The notes beneath the pieces are model-generated. The model was not told the DNA's origin, ran no database searches, and saw only the letters and a program-made list of their open reading frames with translations. From positions 558,001-622,000 of the forward strand of contig CAJXKC010000002.1 in NCBI GenBank assembly GCA_913055685.1: 64,000 nt of DNA. Reading direction: 5' to 3'. Positions 47,037-54,589 of the stretch are shown piece after piece. Each line of letters begins with the position of its first letter. Position 1 is the stretch's first letter. The DNA comes from an uncultured Flavobacteriales bacterium. Its GTDB lineage: Bacteria; Bacteroidota; Bacteroidia; Flavobacteriales; Schleiferiaceae. Made by a program: the position numbers and the translations under genes.

Positions 47037-48044
47037 ATGCTTAGAACGAGAATTGCCGGAGTTGGTCATTATGTACCCGAAAATGTGGTTACCAATAATG
47101 ACCTGTCCTTAATTATGGAAACTTCAGACGAATGGATTCAAGAGCGCACCGGAATTAAAGAAAGACGCTGGGTAGCCACCGACAGTGAAGATACCACCTC
47201 TAGCATGGGAACCGCTGCTGCCCGTAAGGCTATAGCGGACGCTGGTTTAGAGCCAAGCGACATCGACTTTATCATTTTTGCCACTTTATCCCCCGACTAT
47301 TATTTCCCAGGTCCGGGTGTACAAGTACAGGAGCAATTGGGCTTAGATACCATTGGTGCCCTAGACGTGCGTAACCAATGTTCGGGTTTTGTTTACGGCC
47401 TATCCGTTGCCGACCAGTTTATCAAAACCGGGATGTACAAGAATATTTTACTAATCGGATCCGAATTACACTCAGGGGGCTTGGATAAAACCACCCGCGG
47501 CCGTGGAGTTTCGGTAATTTTTGGTGATGGTGCTGGAGCGGTCGTTTTATCTGCTACCGAAGAAGAAGGTAAGGGTATCCTTACTACTAAACTTCATTCG
47601 GAAGGTAAGCACGCTAAAGAATTGGCCTTATTAGGTCCCGCTACTTCACGCTGGGTAGACACCATTATGGAAGAAAATGATCCCGAAGATCTCTCCTACT
47701 ACCCTTATATGAACGGTAATTTCGTGTTTAAACACGCTGTAACGCGCTTCCAAGAAGTAATTCATGAAGCATTGGCCGAAGCTGGGAAGTCACCGGAAGA
47801 TATTGACTTATTAATTCCCCATCAGGCAAACCTGCGTATCTCGCAATATATTCAAGCCAAAATGGGCTTGGGAGCAGATAAGGTTTTCAATAATATCATG
47901 AAGTACGGTAATACTACCGCCGCCTCCATTCCCATTGCTTTAAGCGAAGCAAAAGCGGAGGGAAAAGTAAAAGATGGCGACCTCTTATGCCTTGCGGCCT
48001 TTGGTAGCGGCTTTACTTGGGGCTCGGCCCTTATACAGTTCTAA
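47037..48044 (+). CDS. 3-oxoacyl-ACP synthase III (FabH-like)
   Basis: 335-residue thiolase-fold condensing enzyme. Catalytic Cys115 in VRNQCSGFVYGL, His in LIPHQANLRI (around 262) and Asn in YGNTTAASIP (around 292) form the FabH triad. It condenses acetyl- or branched acyl-CoA with malonyl-ACP to start fatty-acid synthesis. No other fab genes are adjacent, so it may be a second, specialised copy. Terminated by a clear hairpin. Confidence 0.88.
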   Translation: MLRTRIAGVGHYVPENVVTNNDLSLIMETSDEWIQERTGIKERRWVATDSEDTTSSMGTAAARKAIADAGLEPSDIDFIIFATLSPDYYFPGPGVQVQEQLGLDTIGALDVRNQCSGFVYGLSVADQFIKTGMYKNILLIGSELHSGGLDKTTRGRGVSVIFGDGAGAVVLSATEEEGKGILTTKLHSEGKHAKELALLGPATSRWVDTIMEENDPEDLSYYPYMNGNFVFKHAVTRFQEVIHEALAEAGKSPEDIDLLIPHQANLRISQYIQAKMGLGADKVFNNIMKYGNTTAASIPIALSEAKAEGKVKDGDLLCLAAFGSGFTWGSALIQF

Positions 48045-48051
48045 AAATAAG

Positions 48052-48077
48052 AAAGGGTCGTCAAGACCCTTTTTTTA
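48052..48077 (+). terminator. Terminator after the FabH-like gene
   Basis: AAAGGGTC/GACCCTTT stem, 5-base loop, run of seven T, eight bases after the stop codon. Confidence 0.88.
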
Positions 48078-48124
48078 TTTTAAACCTTTGGCCCTTTACT
48101 TCTTCCAATAGTAAATTCTGTATC

Positions 48125-48937
48125 ATGAAAAAGCATTTAATACTTAGCAGCCTCCTAGCCCTTGCTTTTAGTTTTGGCTCCTGTTCTAAGGAAAGTGAAC
48201 CGGTGCAAGACATTAGCCAAACCGAAGTAGAACAATTGGTCTTGGAGCAAATCATCGCCGAGCAACTTTTAAGTGACTTTGATCTATTAATGGAAGATGA
48301 AGGATCCAATGAACTATTGGCCTTTAAAACTAATTCTTGCCTCAACGTTTACCGCGATACGAGTCAGAATCCGCCTTTATTAATTTTCGATTTTGGCCCG
48401 GTAAATTGCATGGGTCTCGATAGCAATTTACGCCGTGGACAAATAATTATGTCCCAACTCGGTACCCCTAATGGCCAAGGCTGGCAAAGAACAATTCGCA
48501 CCCGTAACTTTTTCTTTAATGACCATGAAGTTATCGCGCATCGCAGTATTAGTCAAAGGGCTCGAAATGGCGGCGGCAATCCAAGTTTTGATATTAATAG
48601 CCGCGTAAAAGTCTTGTTTCAGAATGGTAGCGATAGCTGTGTGGCGCTGCAAACACGCAGCCGTGAATTCACCAAGGGTTTTAATACCCAACGCCGCATT
48701 GACGACGAATTTAGCATAACTGGAACCCATAGCTTCAGAACTACGCAGGGTCGAAACTTCAATGCCCGAATTAGCAAAGCCCTAATTCGCACTAATGATT
48801 GTCCGTGGATTCGAGCGGGTGAAATAACCCTTACTAGTCAGCGTGGTAAAACTATTGTAATCGACTTTGGTAATGGCCGCTGCGACCGAATAGCCACACT
48901 CAGCTTTAATGGCCGAAGCAAAACAATTCGCCTCTAG
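48125..48937 (+). CDS. Putative lipoprotein of unknown function
   Basis: 270 residues from the ATG at 48125, giving a lipoprotein signal peptide (MKKHLILSSLLALAFSFGSC, lipidated Cys20). The N-terminal part is acidic (EVEQLVLEQIIAEQLLSDFD). The rest is beta-rich with regular FDFGPVNC and VIDFGNGRC motifs, in which two similar strands end in a Cys; this hints at an internal duplication. No family was recognised. Monocistronic between two terminators. Confidence 0.65.
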   Translation: MKKHLILSSLLALAFSFGSCSKESEPVQDISQTEVEQLVLEQIIAEQLLSDFDLLMEDEGSNELLAFKTNSCLNVYRDTSQNPPLLIFDFGPVNCMGLDSNLRRGQIIMSQLGTPNGQGWQRTIRTRNFFFNDHEVIAHRSISQRARNGGGNPSFDINSRVKVLFQNGSDSCVALQTRSREFTKGFNTQRRIDDEFSITGTHSFRTTQGRNFNARISKALIRTNDCPWIRAGEITLTSQRGKTIVIDFGNGRCDRIATLSFNGRSKTIRL

Positions 48938-48957
48938 CGAAAATGATTTTAAATATA

Positions 48958-48985
48958 AAAGGCAGCTAAGGCTGTCTTTTTTTTT
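48958..48985 (+). terminator. Terminator after the 48125 lipoprotein gene
   Basis: AAAGGCAGC/GCTGTCTTT stem (one G-U), loop TAAG, then nine T in a run. Confidence 0.85.
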
Positions 48986-49048
48986 GTACTAAACTTCTCT
49001 TTCACAAGATTTGGCCTTTACTTGCGTTAAGCAATCAAACAACCAACA

Positions 49049-50008
49049 ATGAACAAGAGCCTCTTATTGATTTTCCTTTTGGGAAGCATTGGTCTTTTTG
49101 GCCAAAGCGAAGCCGAAATCGACAGTGTAAAGAAACTCTTTGGTGCCCGCGAGTATACCTGGGTGCAAGAGGAGAACAACATTTTTAAAATGCGAAAGCG
49201 TTGGACCAAAAAATGGGGACTCTTCTCTTGGAATGTAGAGGGTTTACAATTGCTCCCTATGGAATACGATTCGGTAAGCTTCATGAGCGATATGGAGCCT
49301 TTTAGCATTGTAAAGAAAGACGGTAAATACGGACGGTACTTGCTCCCCTTCGAAGTAATAGATGCCCATGAAAAGGTAAACTGTGTTTACGATAAGCTAA
49401 AGCTGGTGGAAAATGAGAATAGTTATTCGGGCTACCATCTATTGGCTCGAAAAGAGGGAAAATGGGCCTTACTCGATTGGTTTGATGAATTTGAGATAAC
49501 TCCCTACGAATACGATAAACCCGAGGATGTTCCCCTATCTGATATGGACGAATGGACCAAGGGTTTAATCCTCGAAATGCGCGATAGCTTTGATGTGGAT
49601 ATCGTGGAAATGGATCACAATAATGGCGATGGGGTTCTTCGAGCCCGCAACAAAAACACCAAGAAATGGGGTATGTATCAGCTATCGCAAGAATTAATCG
49701 CCCCTGTTTACGACAGTATCTACTTTTTCCGCTGGAATGGCGTGGTAACTCCCGTTTTTCAAAATGGGAAAGTGGGTTTCCATACCAGTCCCTGGTCATA
49801 CGATGATGAGGCTAAAGAAACTATTCCCTGCATTTACGATGACTACGAATTTGTGGTGAAACAAGAAGGCGGCACCCGCTATTTAGCGGTTAAAAAAGAT
49901 AATAAGTGGGCCTGGATCGACTGGCTGAGCGGCGAACTTAAGTCAGAATGGTACGAAGGCGAACGTTCAAATCTCCCCTATCCTTATTATCAACAAGATA
50001 GATGGTAA
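49049..50008 (+). CDS. Secreted WG-repeat-like protein
   Basis: 319 residues with a signal peptide (MNKSLLLIFLLGSIGLFGQ). It contains diverged WG-type repeats: KKWGLFSWNVEGLQLLPMEYDSV, GKWALLDWFDEFEITPYEYD, KKWGMYQLSQELIAPVYDSI and NKWAWIDWLSGELKSEWYEG, each about 45-75 residues apart. WG repeats form beta-propeller-like or repeat scaffolds in the bacterial envelope; function is unknown. It precedes the histidine kinase by 29 bases. Confidence 0.75.
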   Translation: MNKSLLLIFLLGSIGLFGQSEAEIDSVKKLFGAREYTWVQEENNIFKMRKRWTKKWGLFSWNVEGLQLLPMEYDSVSFMSDMEPFSIVKKDGKYGRYLLPFEVIDAHEKVNCVYDKLKLVENENSYSGYHLLARKEGKWALLDWFDEFEITPYEYDKPEDVPLSDMDEWTKGLILEMRDSFDVDIVEMDHNNGDGVLRARNKNTKKWGMYQLSQELIAPVYDSIYFFRWNGVVTPVFQNGKVGFHTSPWSYDDEAKETIPCIYDDYEFVVKQEGGTRYLAVKKDNKWAWIDWLSGELKSEWYEGERSNLPYPYYQQDRW

Positions 50009-50037
50009 TTCTAAAATAGTTTTTTCTAGATTTGGGC

Positions 50038-51417
50038 ATGCCTGATAATCAAGATAAAGACGATTTAGAAGCATTAAAAGGAAAGGTCCTCGAGCGGAGC
50101 ATTAATTTATTCTTACTCCTGGCGGTGGCCATTACCTTAATTCTCTTCTACCGCTTTTACGAAACCGGCGAGTATGTTACCCTAATTGGCGTTTTTTCGG
50201 CGGGCTTGGTTTTGATGGTACTGCGACTCTTTGGCGAGACCATCCCCCATGGCTATAAGGTAGGCTTCATTGTTTTACTGATCCTTTTTGTGGTAGGCAT
50301 CGGGGTTTACAACTTTGGCATCGTTGCCGGGGCTTTACCCTATATCGTAATGGTGCCTGCTTTCACCTTTTTAACCAGTAATAAGAAAGCCGCCCTGCTC
50401 ACCCTTTTACTGGCCCTACTTCTATGCGGCTGGGTTGCTTCGGCCTACATCAGCGGAGAATTAACCTATTTTATTGATATCAACGAGTATGTTGCTAAAC
50501 CCACGAGCTGGATTCTAAACCTGAGTATTATCTTCTTCACCAGCGTGGTTATCCTCGACATTATTTCTGTTTACGATAAAAGTATCCGGAAATCCTATCA
50601 GAAAATTAGTAAGCAAAGGCAAAAGCTTAAAGAGATTGTCGACCAACAAACTATCGATCTTAAATCCTCTAATGAGGATCTAAAAAAGAATGTTGCAGAC
50701 TTAAAACGCACTCAAAGCCAGTTACTGAATGCGGAAAAAATGGCTTCCCTAGGTATGCTCACCGCGGGTATTGCCCACGAATTAAAGAATCCCTTAGCGG
50801 CAATTCAAAATAGCTATCAATTATTAGAAGAAAACAGCCGCGCTACTGCTAGTAATGAGGACCAAGAGTTACTGGATTTCATCAAAACCAGTGCCGATCA
50901 AATGGCCTCAATCGTGAAGGATTTAAACCTATACAGTCAGGAAAAAGAAGGCTTGAAGGATAAGTGTCAACTTTCTGAAATAGTGGAATCTAGCTTAAAT
51001 ATACTAAAGCACAGCTATAAAGGTCGAATCGAGCTTCATAAATCCTATCACGAAGTGCCTGACCTCCCCTGCAATCGCAGTAAACTCAATCAGGTTTTTA
51101 CTAATCTGCTGAGTAATGCCATCCAAGCCATTCCCGGACTGGGCAACATTGAAATTAGCATTGAGCAGAAGGGGCAGGAAATAATCTGCCTTATTAAGGA
51201 TGATGGTCATGGTATTAGTAAGGAAGATTTAAAACGCATCCAGGAACCCTTCTTTTCCAAAAAGCAAAATGGCGAAGGCACCGGATTAGGTTTATTTATA
51301 AGCGAAAAAATTCTCTTCGATCACGGGGCCCAAATGGAATTCGAATCTACCTTAGGTAAAGGCACTAGTGTTTCTATTCGCTTTCCCCTAGCTAAGGCTG
51401 AAGCGCCGGATACTTAA
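50038..51417 (+). CDS. Membrane sensor histidine kinase
   Basis: 459 residues from the ATG at 50038. About five to six membrane helices (23-180), a coiled coil (185-235), then HisKA with the phosphorylated His247 (GIAHELKNPLAAI), and the ATPase domain with N box NQVFTNLLSNAIQAI, DDGHGIS, and GTGLGLFISEKI. No extracellular sensor domain is large enough to name. No response regulator is encoded nearby, so it is orphan in this window. Its 3' end overlaps the convergent gene by 26 bases. Confidence 0.88.
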   Translation: MPDNQDKDDLEALKGKVLERSINLFLLLAVAITLILFYRFYETGEYVTLIGVFSAGLVLMVLRLFGETIPHGYKVGFIVLLILFVVGIGVYNFGIVAGALPYIVMVPAFTFLTSNKKAALLTLLLALLLCGWVASAYISGELTYFIDINEYVAKPTSWILNLSIIFFTSVVILDIISVYDKSIRKSYQKISKQRQKLKEIVDQQTIDLKSSNEDLKKNVADLKRTQSQLLNAEKMASLGMLTAGIAHELKNPLAAIQNSYQLLEENSRATASNEDQELLDFIKTSADQMASIVKDLNLYSQEKEGLKDKCQLSEIVESSLNILKHSYKGRIELHKSYHEVPDLPCNRSKLNQVFTNLLSNAIQAIPGLGNIEISIEQKGQEIICLIKDDGHGISKEDLKRIQEPFFSKKQNGEGTGLGLFISEKILFDHGAQMEFESTLGKGTSVSIRFPLAKAEAPDT

Positions 51418-52393
51418 AAGGTAAATCCACGATAAAAACATTTACGTCTTTATGTTCAGCACTTGGTACTTGCCAGTGCTGCGCTTGTAAATAATGAAAG
51501 ATACTGTAATCGAGCACTCCTAAACTCTTTAGAGCTCTAATGTTAATAAGCTTTCCCTGCGGGTTTATTCGGAGTCGATAAAGTCCTTTTCCACTAATAC
51601 CAAGGCTATCTAGTGATGCCTCCTCGGGATTAAAGTCGGCTAAAAAATGGCGATAATCTTCAATCCCTCCCAAAAATGCCTTTTCAAAAGCTAAGCTCAT
51701 TTCAACTGAGCTAGATGAAGTCCTTCGGGCCAGTTCTGCCTTTTCAAACTGAGGCGCCTCCTCTTCCTCCCGCTGTAGCGAATCTGGTTTTTCTAGATAG
51801 ACTATACCTTCATTGAACAGGTGATAATTCCGATTTGCTTCCTCAAAGGCCCGAATCAAGGAATTCTGGGCTATTATTCTTTGCCCTCCTCTACTTTCAG
51901 GGTCAAATTGAGGCCTTGCCAATAGGTCTAGTGTATAATACTCCAACAACTCCTTCAATTCACGGTCCTCTTTGAAATAATGGTAATAACCAGCAAACTG
52001 AACCCGTAATTGTTTTTTACCAAAGCCAAAGGAGGTGCTCATTTGCTCTTCCAAGAACCACTTTCCGTTTTGCCTTTCTAATTGCAAACGGTAAGTCTGA
52101 CCTACCACTAGCTTTTGCAAGACATAGTCGCGCTCTACCCTTCCGTCGACCTGCAATGGGTAACTTTTTCCAATTTGCAGGCTGCCACTGGTATCTCGGT
52201 ATATATACACCGGTTTAAAGTAAATAGCACCCTCTTCATATTCTAAACTCGCCTTTATCAAAGCTTCGGAATGCCAATAGCAGCGCAACATGTCTCGCTG
52301 GGGCGCATAGCAACTGGTTACAATAGTCTTTTCCTGTGCACTCAGAAAAAGACTAAGGCTTATAAAGCTATATAGTAGAATCAATTTTCGCAT
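51392..52393 (-). CDS. Secreted protein with TonB-C-like domain
   Basis: 333 residues from the Met at 52393, which gives a signal peptide (MRKLILLYSFISLSLFLSAQ); an upstream Met adds 18 unlikely residues. The N-terminal two-thirds are beta-rich and unrecognised. The C-terminal 70 residues (ISGKGLYRLRINPQGKLINI to LQAQHWQVPS) look like a TonB/energy-transducer C-terminal domain. No transmembrane anchor besides the signal peptide, so it may be periplasmic. It is divergent from the export operon. Confidence 0.65.
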   Translation of the reverse strand: MRKLILLYSFISLSLFLSAQEKTIVTSCYAPQRDMLRCYWHSEALIKASLEYEEGAIYFKPVYIYRDTSGSLQIGKSYPLQVDGRVERDYVLQKLVVGQTYRLQLERQNGKWFLEEQMSTSFGFGKKQLRVQFAGYYHYFKEDRELKELLEYYTLDLLARPQFDPESRGGQRIIAQNSLIRAFEEANRNYHLFNEGIVYLEKPDSLQREEEEAPQFEKAELARRTSSSSVEMSLAFEKAFLGGIEDYRHFLADFNPEEASLDSLGISGKGLYRLRINPQGKLINIRALKSLGVLDYSIFHYLQAQHWQVPSAEHKDVNVFIVDLPFKYPALQP

Positions 52394-52493
52394 GTCCCTT
52401 TCCCTGCCAAATAAATGCCAAAAACATAGCAAAGCTAAGCTTCTCAAACTGAGTCATTCGCTCCCTTATCACCTTTTAAAACTGTCCCTTTTC

Positions 52494-52518
52494 GAACAAT
52501 GGTGTTCAGTAATGAACA
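52494..52518 (+). promoter_or_regulatory. Three alternating GAACA/TGTTC half-sites upstream of the export operon
   Basis: GAACA (52494), TGTTCA (52503) and TGAACA (52513), each separated by exactly four bases, form two overlapping inverted repeats. TGTTCA-gtaa-TGAACA is a perfect 6+6 palindrome. They lie about 90-115 bases before the transcript start predicted from the adjacent sigma-54-like element, where enhancer sites for NtrC-type activators normally sit. Confidence 0.45.
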
Positions 52519-52583
52519 ATTAATCTTGGTCCAAAATGGCATTTCAAAGCTTAATTAATTGAAAATCAAAGTGAGCCTTAAAA

Positions 52584-52598
52584 TGGCACGCCAATTGG
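52584..52598 (+). promoter_or_regulatory. Candidate sigma-54 promoter of the HlyD/MacB export operon
   Basis: TGGCACG, 4 bases, TTGG: matches the sigma-54 consensus TGGCACG-N4-TTGC at all positions but the last (G for C in the -12 doublet). It would start transcription about 20 bases before the start codon at 52629. The bases 52590-52599 also form the palindrome GCCAATTGGC. No sigma-70-type Bacteroidota element fits this position. The critical mismatch leaves real doubt. Confidence 0.4.
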
Positions 52599-52628
52599 CT
52601 ATCTTTTAAGGCAAACAGGGTAAATTAC

Positions 52629-53879
52629 ATGGACAAAGTAATTGCGAAGAAGAAATGGTCATGGCAGAGACGTCTGCTTTATTTTGGCCTTCCTCTCGGC
52701 ATTCTCATTCTAGCTTATTTGGTCTACGCAGCATCTGGAGCAAAAAGCTTAAAAGTAGATAGTAAACGTCTCAGTATTGGGACTGTAATTCAGGGATCCT
52801 TCGAGGACAATATCCCCATTACTGGCACCGTAGAGCCATTGGCTTCAGTATTTATTACTGCCGCGGAAGGAGGTAATGTGGAAGAAATCTTTGTTGAAGA
52901 TGGGCAAATGGTCGAAAAAGGTAAGGCGCTTTTACGCTTATCCAATGCCAATTTGATGCTCGATTTCATGAATCGAGAAACCCAAATCATTGAACAAATA
53001 AATAATCTCCGCAATACCCGTCTTACTATAGAACAAAACAAACGCGGTTTAAAGGATCAATTAATTGACCTGAATTATCAATTAGTTGAGGCTCAGAGGC
53101 AGTTTGCCTTAGATAGCACCCTTTACCGTGATTCAGTTATTGCCGATAATGATTACCGCGCTTCCTATAATTCCATTCATTACCTAAGGGAAAAAATCAA
53201 ATTTACCCGGGAAAACCTAAAGCGTGAGGAGGCCATCCAAAGCAATCAGCTTAACCGAATCGATGGCAGCATAAGCTTAATGGAACGGAATTTAGAAGCT
53301 ATTAGGCGCAATTTGGAAAACCTTACCATTAAAGCCCCGATCAGCGGACAACTTACGGGCTTTAACCATTACCTCGGCGAAACCAAACAAAGGGGCGAGA
53401 ATCTGGGGCAGGTCGATCAGTTAAGCGGCTTTATGATGCGTTGTAATGTGGATGAGTTTTACCTCGGACGCGTGCAAAATGGTCAGCTGGGAAGCTTCGA
53501 CTTTAATGGGGCCGCGCATCAATTAGAGGTGCAAAAAGTATTACCACAGGTAAGTAATGGACAGTTTCAAATAGAAATGCACTTTAGGGATAGCATTCCC
53601 ACTGGAATACGCCGAGGTCAGAGCCGACAAATCCGCCTCTCGCTCTCCGAAGCCAAACCGGCCCTAATGGTGCCTCGTGGTGGCTTCTACCAGAGTACAG
53701 GCGGCGCTTGGGTCTTTTTAGTACAGGAGGATGGCACCGCCATAAAGCATCCAGTAGAAATGGGTCGTCAAAACTCCAATTACGTAGAAATCCTAGCCGG
53801 CTTAAATCCCGGTGATCAAATAATAACCAATAGCTACAGCCCTTACGGCGAGGCTGAACTCTTATTAATCGAAAACTAA
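52629..53879 (+). CDS. Membrane-fusion/periplasmic adaptor protein (HlyD/RND-MFP family)
   Basis: 416 residues: one membrane helix (about 16-35), then a periplasmic adaptor with biotinyl-lipoyl half-motifs (TAAEGGNVEEIFVEDGQMVEKG; later LTIKAPISGQLTGF), a coiled-coil hairpin (NRETQIIEQINNLRNTRLTI to EAIQSNQLNR) and a C-terminal beta-barrel (GQIITNSYSPYGEAELLL). It links an inner-membrane pump to an outer-membrane channel. First gene of a four-gene operon with an ABC ATPase and two permeases; no TolC-like gene is present. Confidence 0.88.
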   Translation: MDKVIAKKKWSWQRRLLYFGLPLGILILAYLVYAASGAKSLKVDSKRLSIGTVIQGSFEDNIPITGTVEPLASVFITAAEGGNVEEIFVEDGQMVEKGKALLRLSNANLMLDFMNRETQIIEQINNLRNTRLTIEQNKRGLKDQLIDLNYQLVEAQRQFALDSTLYRDSVIADNDYRASYNSIHYLREKIKFTRENLKREEAIQSNQLNRIDGSISLMERNLEAIRRNLENLTIKAPISGQLTGFNHYLGETKQRGENLGQVDQLSGFMMRCNVDEFYLGRVQNGQLGSFDFNGAAHQLEVQKVLPQVSNGQFQIEMHFRDSIPTGIRRGQSRQIRLSLSEAKPALMVPRGGFYQSTGGAWVFLVQEDGTAIKHPVEMGRQNSNYVEILAGLNPGDQIITNSYSPYGEAELLLIEN

Positions 53880-53894
53880 AACACGCACACGAAA

Positions 53895-54578
53895 ATGGCT
53901 TTCATTGAAATTAAACAGCTTACCAAGACCTACCGTATGGAGGAAATTGAAACTACCGCCTTAAATGAAGTCTCCCTAAGAATCGAAAAGGGAGAGTTCT
54001 TGGCCCTAATGGGTCCCTCTGGCTGTGGAAAATCTACTCTTCTCAATGTTTTAGGGATGCTAGACAAAGCAGATGCGGGCTCTTATACCTTTGGCGGTGA
54101 AGAGGTCGCAAACCTTAATGAAAAGAAGCGCAGCATTCTAAGGAAAAACAATATCGGCTTCGTCTTTCAAAGCTTTAACCTCATCGATGAACTTAGCGTT
54201 GCGGAAAACATTGAACTACCCTTAATCTATACCAAAGAGCCGGCTAATGAGCGTAAGGCAAAGGTAAATGCGATGTTGGAACGAATGGGACTCGCTAATC
54301 GTGCCAAACATTATCCACAGCAGCTAAGTGGCGGACAGCAACAGCGAGTAGCGGTAGGTCGTGCTCTAATAACTGATCCGCATATTATCCTAGCGGATGA
54401 ACCTACTGGTAACCTCGACTCGGCGCATGGCGATGAAGTAATGAAGCTCCTCCAAGAATTACATGAGGCGGGAACCACAATCGTAATGGTAACCCACTCG
54501 GAACACGATGCTCAATACGCTTCTCGCATATTACGTCTTCACGACGGTATGATTTTACAGCCCAGCGCTGCAAACTAA
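53895..54578 (+). CDS. MacB/LolD-type ABC transporter ATPase
   Basis: 227 residues. Walker A GPSGCGKST (40-48), Q-loop VFQSFNLIDELSV, signature LSGGQQQRVAVGRAL and Walker B ILADEPTGNLDSA, typical of the MacB/LolD/FtsE family that powers extraction or export from the inner membrane. Fifteen bases after the adaptor gene and 11 before the first permease. It energises the two downstream MacB-type permeases. Substrate unknown; antibiotics, peptides or lipoproteins are possible. Confidence 0.93.
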   Translation: MAFIEIKQLTKTYRMEEIETTALNEVSLRIEKGEFLALMGPSGCGKSTLLNVLGMLDKADAGSYTFGGEEVANLNEKKRSILRKNNIGFVFQSFNLIDELSVAENIELPLIYTKEPANERKAKVNAMLERMGLANRAKHYPQQLSGGQQQRVAVGRALITDPHIILADEPTGNLDSAHGDEVMKLLQELHEAGTTIVMVTHSEHDAQYASRILRLHDGMILQPSAAN

Positions 54579-54589
54579 TACCGACTATT

